Source of the DNA: Crambe crambe
Lineage: Eukaryota > Porifera > Demospongiae > Poecilosclerida > Crambeidae
Direction of reading: 5' to 3'
Assembly (NCBI GenBank): GCA_963924555.1
Contig: OZ004581.1
Location: 4,588,001-4,652,000, forward strand
Length of the DNA: 64,000 bases
The position numbers were made by a program, and so were the translations under genes. The notes below the pieces were generated by a model. That model did no database searches. It was given only the letters and a program-made list of their open reading frames with translations, and was not told the origin of the DNA. Each line of letters opens with the position of its first letter. The first letter of the stretch is position 1. This document shows positions 38,401 through 48,710 of the stretch, piece by piece.

Positions 38401-40740
38401 GTTCTCATTCAGACCTTGGGCAAAATCACTTTAAGCACATCAGGAGGGAAACAAGTCCATGGGGTACCTTCTCCAGTGGGTTTCAGTGGCAATCCAATGG
38501 GGAACTGCACATCTGTACTGGGCAGCACAGGCATCTAATTTCCATCAATTTTTCATTTTATAATGTTATAGAAAATTAAATAAAACAAATTTCTGCCAGT
38601 GGAAAAAAAATAAATAAATAAATAGCTGATACATAGCTAGCTAATAGCTACATGCACTAGCTATAAATATCCTTTGCCCACACTCGCTTTGTGCAGAATT
38701 AGGATGAACCAATGCAGTCAAAAACAGGAACATACTCAGATGAATGTTGCACCCTTTCATCCTGCATCAAGCACTGCAGCAGCTAGCTATATATGTGACA
38801 ACTGTGACAACTAGCTAATGATCTGAGCAACACTGATCCTTCTTCATAAGACTATAACATCAGCCTGTACAGTTATGGGCACACATTGTGCTTTTACCCA
38901 TCATTGTCCACATGCCTTTACAACACATGCCTTGACAGCATCCACATGCCTTACAACACATGCCTTTACAGCATCCACATGAATACCTTTGCCTTTACAG
39001 CATCCATGTGCATGCCTTTACAACACATGCCTTTACAACACATGCATCCACAACACATGCCTTTTACAGCATCCACATGGCTTTACAACACATGCCTTTA
39101 CAGTATCCACAGTGACATGCCTTCACAAGCCTGCTAGAGAAATATGTATAAGAGGCAGTGGCTTCTGCTTTACTATGTGAAAGTATGTGAAGGCTGAAGG
39201 TTATGGATGTGTTTGAAGGCTTGCTGAGTTACAGGGATGTAGCTAAACAGAATCTTGAAGCATCATATTGTGATTAGCTACTATAATTATGCACTTTGAT
39301 CGATAACTTATCCGTGACAGTGTTGACACACAAACCTTCCGAAGTCTAAACATTGTTGCAGTATCTATAGATATACAATATCATGCACTGTCATGCACAA
39401 GCTTTCACAGATGTTTACATTCACACACTTATTCACAAACATTATAGAGCCTCCACAAATATTTGCAAACCCTTACACACAGTGACACATGGTTTCAAAA
39501 TAGGCCTGGATACTCATAGCTATTATGTAGCTAAACTTTTAGCTCAAGCTTCTACAAACCTTATAAGCCTTCATAAAAATCCACATCCCCTTCACAAGCC
39601 TACTAGCTAGCTACATTAAACATCCAAGTGTGTACGTGTAGATACACAGCACTATACGTATAAACAAACTGAAAGTCAAAATTTACAGGGAGCATCAAGT
39701 ACACAATCTTGTTTTGCATTGCATATTATGCATCACAAACCTTCACACATCTTCACATTCATTCCAGAGGAGTAGCTACCATTAGGGCAACTGGGGCACT
39801 TGCCCCAGTAAAATTTCGTAGCTGTGGGTGTGGCCAGCAAAAAGTGTAGTCTATGGCCAAATCATGAATCCTAGCTCTACTCCCCTGCATTCCATAGCTG
39901 ATCTTATATATGTACTCAGTGGGGAAGGGGACAAGCTCTGTGGGGTTACTGGAATGAAGATTGGTCCTGTGGTAATCATATAAAAGCAGTCCAGAGAAAG
40001 GTGCTGGACAGAAGGAATTTTCCTCCCAACATGCTTTGATCTACAAGCAAGTATACAGCCTAATGTAGGACTTCAAATCACTCAAACTAGAATCATCATG
40101 CAGTCTTTTGACTCACTTTCACTCTTCACAAGCCCTCCCAACAAGTTTTCATTAAGCATACACACTAGTCCTTAATTAATTCATGCACCCATACATGTTC
40201 ACAAACATACAAGTTCTTCACAAAGTATTCACAAACATTTTCCAAGAAATATCAGAGCAGTGCTCAAAATACCACATCAAAGGATAATCTACATTCTTCA
40301 TGGTTATTTGTCATTGTTTTAACCACATCAAATGAAATTTGGTCCCTTCAGAGTGGTTTTTGGCCCCCTCAGAGTGGTTTTCTGCCACCCTATCAAGCTT
40401 TAGGGAGAACCCTGATTTTCACAAATAATATCAGCATCACAAACATCCATATTGGATGGTGCCAATTATCTACATTAGAGCTAGCTCTGATCAAGAGCCA
40501 CTAATGATATTCATTTACCACTAATTAATTATACCTGGTTCCTGTTTTGGCCTAGTGATGCTTCCTGTCAAACAGTAAGAATTGGGGACAGGTGGTCATG
40601 TTTGTTGTTTGTATTATTCAAGTGGTAAAATTTAATAATTATGCATAAAATCCCAGACACTCAGGTATTGGATTGCTGCCTCCTTGTAGGTGCTGGTAGG
40701 ATGACAGTAAGAGGAGCAGCAGCAGTATAATTGCTATCAA

Positions 40741-41945
40741 CTACCACAGCTTGAGGATGTTCTCCAGCAGTGCTCAATCATGGTTTCAGGATTTTGAACA
40801 CTTCCTCAGAAAGCACAATCTCCTCAATAAAGAAGGCTGCATCTGGAATGCAGATGAATCTGGCTTTCCACTTCATCATAAGTCTGGGCACGTCATGGCT
40901 CCCCGTGGTGCCAAAGCAGTATACTCTATCACCTCTCCTAACAAACAATCACTCTTGTGTGCATAGCTAAATGCTGCTGGACAATCCATCCCACCTCCCA
41001 GGAAAGAGGTTATATTGATGGATGGATTCAGAGCTCTTTTATGGATGGCTTACCAATCACTTTACGAAGTCTATACCTCCAGCAGTCCAGTAGTCTTGCA
41101 TCACATACAAATCTAGATGCAGCAAAATTTGCATAAGAAAGTGAGATCCATCTAGCTATAATACTTACCACCCCACACCACTCACGCTCTGCAACCATGT
41201 GACGTTGGTAAGTAAATTGGAACATGTGTAACTACATTTGCAAGAGCCTGTCAACAAATTCATATTTGCCAAAATTTCAGTGAGGCCTGGTCAGAAATAT
41301 TGAAGCCAGCAACTATAATAACAGTGCATTAGGAGTATGCCCACTCAATCGAGATGCTGTAAGCCTAGAGAAGATTCTATCCAGTTCTACCATCTATGTT
41401 AAGCCTGCTGAGGATAGCCAGGTAAATGTGCTACATCATAAGGGTATGCAGGATACCATTGATAGCCAACTGAATATGATATGCATGCATACATGTGGTT
41501 TCACTTCAGAGTATGAATTCTGATGATACTGATCAACCCCTTATGAAGAAAGCTTTGAAATTACTCTCACTGATTTTGAAAGGGTTAGCTACAAGGTCAA
41601 CCCCATCACAAAAAAAAATTCTCCAGTAGCTGTATTGAAAGAAGTGCTACATGCCAAAGCATATGTATGACAGGAAAAGCATTCATAATAGTTGATGGAA
41701 AAGAAGAGACAAGAACAATTATAAGAAAAAAGAAAAGCCATGTGAGAAGTCAAAACAGGAGAAAGAAATTGAACGAATGAAGAAGAAGAAAAGAATAGCA
41801 AAGAGGAGACTGGAGAAACAAGACAGAATGGAGTAAAGGAAAATATAGAGGCTAAGAGAAAAGAATGCGAGAAGTTGAAGCACCAGAAAGAACAAAAAGG
41901 AGAAAAGGGAACAGCAAAATTTTGAGGGGTTATGAAAAGTTGGAA
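40741..41945 (+). mobile_element. Decayed pogo-type (CENP-B-like DDE) transposase
   Basis: Reading across frames gives FQDFEHFLRKHNLL, IWNADESGFPL, APRGAKAVYS, then HTTHALQPCDVG, NFSEAWSEILKPATI and GVCPLNRDAVSLEKIL in order. These are the DDE_1 catalytic core (the D of NADESGF and the PHTTHALQPCDVG block) and the region after it in pogo/Tigger/Jerky-type transposases. A Lys/Glu-rich tail follows to about 41945. The N-terminal DNA-binding part is missing and several frame changes and stops are present, so it is a DNA-transposon fossil. It abuts the right end of the 32.4-40.7 kb duplication. Confidence 0.8.
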
Positions 41946-42157
41946 TCAATGCTTGCTAGCTGTCAAATATTGCACATCGCCCTACTATAATAAATAACCT
42001 CCCTCCCTCCCTCATCCAATTTGAGCAAGTGAAAGACAGGAAACAAGGTATCAAGTCACATTGGCCATATAAGAACATGCCATATATGACAAGGCTCAGC
42101 TAAATAATTACTATAAAAACAAGCAGTTTCCTAGTTAGCTATACTGCATGATAATCA

Positions 42158-42822
42158 GAGAGTGCGTTAGCACTCTCTAAGGAAGGTCGGCAGCTCTTCT
42201 TTATCTCCACCCTTCCCTATACATAGGCATAGGCATGCCAATATTTTCAAGGGGGACAAAGCCCCCCTATATTTTTAATCATTATGTTGAAGCTAGATTA
42301 AAGGTCACTCATGTGATGTGCAACCACATTAAGTAGTTTCATGTTCCCTAAATCACATAAAAAAACAAAATCTATGACTGGTATGTTCTACCAGCCCCCC
42401 CCCCCCCCCAATAATTATGCCCCTCATACGCCTATGCTATAGCTACAAGTTTTAAAAAGACTACTTCTACACCAACAGAAGAGGATAGCTAACAAGTGCA
42501 AAAAATAAAATAGGGTTGGCCTAGCTATAATCTAGCTGGGCTGTTGCAGCCTCATATGAAAACAATCCCTATATTTACATTCACTGCCTATATAGCAAAA
42601 TGTTAGTGCTACATATAATCCAGCTAGATGTTGGGGTCACATGGCTTTGTTTTGATATGATGTTGCAGTCAATAGTCATGCTAAATTTTGGGGCCATCCC
42701 TACTTAACAGTTTTATTTAGAATAAAATTTTTTGCAAGGGTAGAAGAGAAAGAAGAGTTTATAGCTACAGTCTTGATCTTAGAATCACCATCCCTACTTA
42801 GAGAGTGCTCTAATGCACTCTC
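42158..42822. mobile_element. 665-bp inverted-repeat element just upstream of a Death-domain gene
   Basis: The ends gagagtgcgttagcactctc and, inverted, gagagtgcattagagcactc form a short terminal inverted repeat that is itself near-palindromic. A 9-bp direct repeat tgataatca flanks it (42149-42157, 42823-42831). It ends 84 bp before the ATG at 42907, so it lies where the promoter should be. Inside, at 42230-42420, are C- and G-rich blocks that look like a second, older insertion. Confidence 0.75.
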
Positions 42823-42906
42823 TGATAATCACCTCTTGTATATCAACCTCAATGCAACCTAGTGGTTAGCTAGCCCTTGTGGTTAGCTAGTTCAAATTAC
42901 TGAATT

Positions 42907-44535
42907 ATGTCTACTCTAACACTTGAAGAGATATGTACACAGTATGTTAAAGTTTCACCCAAGGTACTTGATCAAGAGTGTACAGATAAAGGCCAAGATA
43001 TTCTTGCTGATTATTGTGGTGATTGGGAAGAAGTTGCAAGGAAGTTATTCCCAGACACTGTAGACAATCTTATTGATGATGTTGGGAAGAAAAAATCTAA
43101 GAATCAAAGATCAGAATTTGTGCGGAGATGGAGAGAAGAATATGGGCACACAGCAACGTATAAGAAATTTTTTGAAGCTCTTCTTGAGTTGAAGTTTACC
43201 AAAAAAGTGGAAAATGCTCTCAAAAAGCTGAAAGAAAGAAAATTATTAGGTTAGCTGTCAATTGTAGCTAGCTATCTTGATTATTGCAGCATGATAGTGG
43301 GGCACAACATCTTCTGATCTTTATCTGAATGACCCTCAAGCACTGGTGTAGGAACAGGGGGGCCACAAGGGCCAGGGCCCCCCTATTATTTTTAGACAGG
43401 GGATAGGGCCCCCCTTATGTTCAGCTATTATTGATTGCATAATTGCTATAGCTACTATACTACACTGCATAATGCTTCACAGCTGTAATAAAAATGAAAT
43501 CTACAAAGGCATGTTTCAGGAAGTAGATAAACTGATTGAATTATAATTATACTTGATATTTCCAGTCACTTCAGCCACAGCAGAACGCTCTTTTTCTTCC
43601 CTTCATCAAAATAAAACTTGGCTATTTAAGAAGCACTATGACTGAATGTCGATTGAACAACTATATATAGCTACATGCCATATTGCTGTATTAGTAAACC
43701 AACTACTGATTTTTTTCTTCTAAAAACTAGTCATTAGTGCCCCCCTCCCCCCCAGTGAAATAGAGACGTGAAACTTAGGTGGCCCCCTTATTCAAAACCA
43801 TCTTCCTACACCACTCTCAAGTGTGATAACTAGTAGCTACATACATTTAGAGGCAGCTACATACATTTAGAGGCAGCTACATACATTTAGAGGCAGCTAC
43901 ATACATTTAGAGGCAGCTTCATACATTTAGAGGCAGCTACATACATTTAGAGGCAGCTACATACATTTAGAGGCAGCTACATACATTTAGAGGCAGCTAC
44001 ATACATTTAGAGGCAGCTACATACATTTAGAGGCAGCTACATACATTTAGAGGCAACTACATACATTTAGAGGCAGCTACATACATTTAGAGGCAGCTAC
44101 ATACATTTAGAGGCAGCTACATACATTTAGAGGCAGCTACATACATTTAGAGGCAGCTACATACATTTAGAGGCAGCTTCATACATTTAGAGGCAGCTTC
44201 ATACATTTAGAGGCAGCTACATACATTTAGAGGCAGCTACATACATTTAGAGGCAGCTACATACATTTAGAGGCAGCTTCATACATTTAGAGGCAGCTAC
44301 ATACATTTAGAGGCAGCTACATACATTTAGAGGCAGCTACATACATTTAGAGGCAGCTACATACATTTAGAGGCAGCTTCAAATTGAGACTGGAGTGCTT
44401 GAAGGTTGTGGGAGATCACTTCATGCAATATATTAGTTAATATTGAATTTGACTACAAATTGTTTATAGAACGCCATGATGCTGATTCAAGCCCATTATC
44501 TCCAACAGAACAACCTCCAAAACAACCTGCTAGTG
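42907..44535 (+). CDS. Death-domain protein, copy 1 (N-terminal Death exon plus linker)
   Basis: Exon 42907-43249 starts MSTLTLEEICTQYVKVSP and encodes a Death-fold domain of about 110 residues: ILADYCGDWEEVARKLFP, then FVRRWREEYGHTATYKKF and FEALLELKFTKKVENAL, the six-helix pattern with the conserved W and the W...G..aTy helix pair. It ends in phase 1 at a gttagc donor; reading through would stop after one residue. Exon 44470-44535 continues ERHDADSSPLSPTEQPPKQP, a polar linker, and ends in phase 1. No further exon of its own is seen before the next copy starts at about 44780. The gene may therefore be a 3' truncated duplicate, or its transcript may splice on to 48711-54504, whose exons have the same phase. 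Its intron contains a hAT-like insertion and a 20-bp minisatellite. Confidence 0.7.
43343..43815. mobile_element. hAT-like insertion with paralogous empty sites
   Basis: The ends ctggtgtaggaac and, inverted, agtggtgtaggaag are flanked by ctcaagca on the left and ctcaagtg on the right (43335-43342, 43816-43823). The matching positions in the other two Death gene copies read through without a break (cctcaagtg at about 47597 and 57184), so the 8-bp target was ctcaagtg. The inside has the C/G runs common in hAT fossils and no transposase. Confidence 0.75.
43835..44374. repeat. 20-bp minisatellite, 27 units
   Basis: The unit agctacatacatttagaggc is repeated 27 times without length change. The only variants seen are agcttc for agctac in a few units and one aactac. 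Because 20 is not a multiple of 3 and the unit contains tag, no frame can read through it. It lies in the first intron of the Death-domain gene, just right of the hAT-like insertion. Confidence 0.98.
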
Positions 44536-44779
44536 GTGAGTATAACTATACAGTTATTATTACTAGTCACAGGTAGATAAGTTAGTTACTTAAACATGTA
44601 ACTAAGTTCAATGCTTAGCTAGTTACAAGTCTACTAAGTTTATGTATACTAACTGGAAAATTTTACTAAGCCTAATGTTTGTTCCATGACTAATCAGGTA
44701 CAACTCCCTATATAATGCGCTCTGAGTAAGCACATGGCTCTAATGTCAGGTTGGTATTCACACACAGCTTGTGTTCTTG

Positions 44780-45193
44780 CTTATGAAACTTTAATTTGGA
44801 AGAGGGCCACTACTTATGCAGCAAGAGTAAGTGATACTATGTGGGTTGGACATTTCCTTGATTTCACTCAGTGTAAGTCATGAAAGGGTACCATTGATTG
44901 TTCGAAGATTCCCCCCCCCCCCCTGTATTATAATGCAAGTCATCAAAAAACAACAATAACATCATAGGAATACTTTATGTAATTATCCGTCAATACAGGC
45001 AGTGATACATTAGATGACTCCTGATGGCATGTGTGTGAAGGATTCCTGACAACTAATATAGCTAGCTCTTCCAGGTTGAGTCACATAAAATGGGGTGTGT
45101 CCATCATAGCAGGTAATCAGCTTAGTACATCAACTTCAAAAATTTGATCTTGTGATTGTGTTATAGCTCTGTCCTTGAGTTTAGTTCAAAATC
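44780..45193. repeat. 5' flanking block of the Death gene family, copy 2
   Basis: Shared with 55697-56199: ttatgaaactttaatttgg, then gggttggacatttc.ttgatt, then aaaatggggtgtgtccat and aggtaatcagcttagtacat before the start codon. It is the likely promoter and 5' untranslated region of copies 2 and 3. The closest match to the start is within 100 bp of the ATG. Confidence 0.65.
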
Positions 45194-47179
45194 ATGTTTA
45201 AAGAGATCTGTAGAGAGATTAAGGGTGTGGTCACAAAAGAATGTAATTACTAACCATAAATTTCCAGTGTGATACATAGAGTTTCAATGGGACTATATGA
45301 AATGCATTGTTTCTCTGGAATGAAGTATAGCACTGGACCTAAAATTTGCATACAGCTATTATCTGAGTAGGTGAACAAATTTACATTTGGATTTATCGAT
45401 ACCTATTCTAGAACTTCATTTAGCAAGCCATGTAGTCACTATTAATGTTGCCATGGGAATAAATTTAAAAATATCAACAAAAGCTCACATAGATTTGTAA
45501 AGGATAGTAATAAGAAATGGCTGACCAAAAATCAGCCACTGAACTCAAGTATTTGGTGAGAAATAGTTTTTTATACTTTGAGAGTGATGAAGCTTCGTAT
45601 CTTGGGTAAGAATTGTCCTTTCTCCTTCATATTTTGTATGTGTGGTAGTGTTATAGTGTGTCTTAGTCATATGGAGTTCCAAGTCCTTAGCATTAGTAGC
45701 TTTGGAGATTGGCTTCCATAGCAACCATGTGTGGGTGGTATGTCTGACCATAGATATAAGATGTTTACGGGATTGGAAACGGATCACGTGCTCTCGTTAG
45801 CAACTAACAACCGAGGCGCGTTGACAGCTGAATGACATAGCACTTTTGTCAAAGTTGCTGTTCTGACAAGATCCGTGAGGTAAGACTTATGCCAATGATA
45901 CTATAATACACTAGGGCATAGATTTACTGTATGAAATAAATTTTAGCTCAGATTTTCAAGTTTAATCCTACAAATACTACTGTAGTGGTTAATGGGACTG
46001 TAATCCCTCTCATGCTTGATGGAATCAATTGCTGTTGCCCATTTTCTGATCAAAAGGCATGTAAACTTTAGCTACATGGAATAGTAATGTTGGTTTTTGT
46101 ATTAGCTGACATATATTGTCTCTAGCATTTGCAAGTGGTGTTAAAACTGTAATCCCTCTCCCAAGAAATAGATTAACAATATTGAAACTGTATTAGTTAT
46201 TTCAGGGAAAGGATAGAACAGTAAATGGAATTGGTGCATTCGTTTTCTATACAATAGTCATCCTATGGAGATGGCAAGCTTACTATATTTCCCCCCTAAT
46301 ATCCATAGGGTCCACAGGACAGCTGACTGAGCCGAATTCTTGAGGTGAATGGTGTCAAAACCCAACAGCCAAAAGCTGGAAGTATTGCAATAATGTTGAT
46401 GAGGGAGAACTGAGCAGAAACTGGCGGATAACTTTGGGGCAAAATTATCTAGCTATAATAATAATGAATTTATGTCTAATTTTAATACCAAAAGTCATTC
46501 TGGCCTTTCTTTCAAATCAATCACATAAAATTAATGTATAATGAGCAATGATAGGTACTCATAGTTATAATTACAAGGAAAAAAGTTATGAATAATTAAT
46601 AACTTCCTTCCTCAGACTCTCCAACTTCAACTCTCTGACTCTTCACTTCTTCAATACCTTCCCCTTAGCTTACTTGTACTATTCTGTGAGCTGTAGGGGC
46701 AGAATATCACTTTAACTGCCTTGAAAGGAGTGAATATTGATCTCTTTTTCACAACGATTAATATAATTAATGCTGCATGCGCGTGCGCATCTGTCAACGC
46801 GCCACGGTTGTGCAGTTCATTGGGCGTTTCCAATCCCGTAAAACCTCTTATATCTATGGTCTGACCACCCTTAAAGTTTCACCAAAGACACTTGATCAAG
46901 TGTGTAAAGATGAAGCTTACGAATTGGATACTCTTGCTGATTATTGTGGTCCTTGGAAAAGGGTTGCAAGGAAGTTACTCCCATCAGACAACTGTAAAAT
47001 ACATAATAACGATGAAATTGAAGATGATAATAAAAAGGCTGCAGATCAAAAATCAGGATTCATTCGGAGATGGGTACAAAAATTGAGACATACGTAAAGC
47101 AACATAGCTATAAGGAATTCATCAAAGCTCTTCTTGAGAGTTGAAGTTAACCAAAAATGTAAAAAATGCTCTCAAAATT
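45194..47179 (+). pseudogene. N-terminal Death exon of copy 2, split by a TTAA element
   Basis: ATG at 45194 begins MFKEICREI (45194-45222), matching the start of copy 3 with about 20 bp missing after the ATG. The exon then stops at TTAA and resumes at 46871 with VSPKTLDQVCKDEAY, LADYCGPWKRVARKLLP and SGFIRRWVQKLRH up to about 47179. Besides the insertion it has small insertions and frame changes near 47092-47180 (for example 'catacgtaaagcaac' where copy 3 has 'cataaagcaac'). This host exon is no longer usable. Downstream protease exons remain largely sound, which raises the question of what N-terminus they now get. Confidence 0.8.
45223..46870. mobile_element. TTAA-flanked DNA element (piggyBac/Kolobok type), 1.65 kb
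   Basis: Flanked by TTAA at 45219-45222 and 46871-46874; ends gggtgtggtcac and gaccaccc. The homologous exon in copy 3 (around 56232-56250) has the same length without the insert, which fixes the site. Inside, from about 45725, a second inverted match to the right end occurs (ctgaccatagatataaga... tttacgggattggaaacg), so the element is either compound or contains an older relative. No transposase frame was found. Confidence 0.75.
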
Positions 47180-48710
47180 ATTGGGTTAGTGTAATAGTCA
47201 GGGGTTGAAAAAATTGGGGTGACTGCAAGTCTACTCAGATAGGTCTAGCCAAAAGTATTTTGTTCTGACTTGTTGTTATGTGTGTTACATTTCAAGAAGT
47301 CTACATTGAGAGGATAATAAAAATATAAAAGGTGGGAGGGGGAGGAGGAAGCCCTGCCAGTATGTGTGCTCTATTTTATGCTACTTCTCTTGAGGGTGAG
47401 ATCAGAAAATGTTTGGCAATTCTCACAGAATAGCAAGAAAAATGTGACTACATCAATCAGGGGACTTCTTTGTGTCTATTGAGACAATGAGTCTACTGAT
47501 AATTTTGGTGGCATGACAGTGGGTACTTTTTTCTTATCACTTGTTATTCTGTGGGTATAGCCACAACTTTCTTTGATCTTTAACCGAACCACCTCAAGTG
47601 AAGTAGTACATGCAAGAGAGGCAGTTTCAAAACTAAAGTATGGACACTTGTACTCTGCAAGTAGGTTGGTTATCTTAGCTGGAATTCATAACAAGTAAGG
47701 GAAAAAACATTTCCATGTAATGAAAAAATCATCTTAGGCTTTCAAACACATAATGTTGCCAGGGGCTAGCAGGGCCAGGTCTGGCCATAAACTACTGGCC
47801 ATAAACTATTAGTGATAGGTCCCCTCAGGCATCAATAGGGCATAGCTATTGGGAACTAACCCAGCACTCAAATACAGGCCAGGGATGCCAGGTCAGGCAT
47901 CCCAATGAGTTTAGTCACTTCAGGGGAGTTGCCTTTTGTAATGCACCAGCCTTTTCTCCATCTGCCAAGTTTATGTACAGGAAGGTTAAAAGAGGATATT
48001 GTGTCCTGTATGTGTCATTTTTTGTTGTTTGTCGTTTTTCAATTTTAGGCAATGTGGTAAAATATTTAGCACCACTTAAATGGTTTTCATGTGTTACCAG
48101 TATAATAGTACAGTTTACATGCACACTGATAAAGCAAAATAACATTTAATATGAAACAAAATCTACATCCCTTGGATGGGTTATGTGAGAATTTTACACC
48201 TTACATTTTCAATTTGCGTATTATCGAGAGAAAAAATGGCTTCCAGTAATTAAGTTAGAATCCTGTGCTCCGTAGTGTCTCCTTTATTCATTAACTCTTT
48301 CGAGGATTGACGAGTACAAAAGATCGTAGTTGGTAGAATTTGGAGTGGATTTCTCCAGAAATCAGCTGTAGCTTAAGTGGTTCGAGAGATATGGTTGTCT
48401 AAGAATAATAATAAGAATACTAATAAGAATCCAGCGATTTACCTGCTTGCTGTATTTCTGAAATGGTAAGCTCCCTGGTCCTGAAACTTGGTCTGTACTT
48501 TGTAGTAGGCTGGATAATCATTCACAGTAGCTTTTGTTAAGTCTAAGTGGGGGAATTAGAATTTCACTTTTGTATTAGTCTATAGGTGGCGTCCATAGCC
48601 GTCCTCTTTATTCTTACATAGAGAGAGCAGTAAACTCTTTTTTCTTAGCTACTCACATTATTCGTATAGTTATAACCTGTGGCTAACATACATTAATTAT
48701 TTGTTCATAG
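47180..48710. other. Intron or spacer of Death gene copy 2
   Basis: The first 450 bp match the intron after the Death exon in copy 3 (47490-47630 with 57085-57225). The rest to 48710 is unique and AT-rich. No domain was recognised. Confidence 0.5.

Larger units (their letters stand above)
32443..40720. repeat. Large tandem duplication, units about 4.8 and 3.4 kb
   Basis: The unit starting ctctatctcggcatgcagtc at 32443 is repeated from 37349. Shared blocks in the same order include the hairpin at about 32850/37740, the block at 33960-34300/38230-38590, the block at 34379/38676 (with a third copy at 32300), the minisatellite at 35150/38910, the 'cacaaaccttc' block at 35670-36100/39330-39760 and the end block at 37010-37200/40495-40700. 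Short frames in it are not conserved between units in a way that suggests protein coding. Confidence 0.8.

Noticed and set aside
41589-41949. Phe/Ser-rich minus-strand frames
   Set aside because: They are the antisense of the Lys/Glu-rich tail of the pogo-type transposase remnant.
43835-44374. Possible CRISPR-like array
   Set aside because: The repeat is directly tandem with no spacers and lies in a eukaryotic intron.
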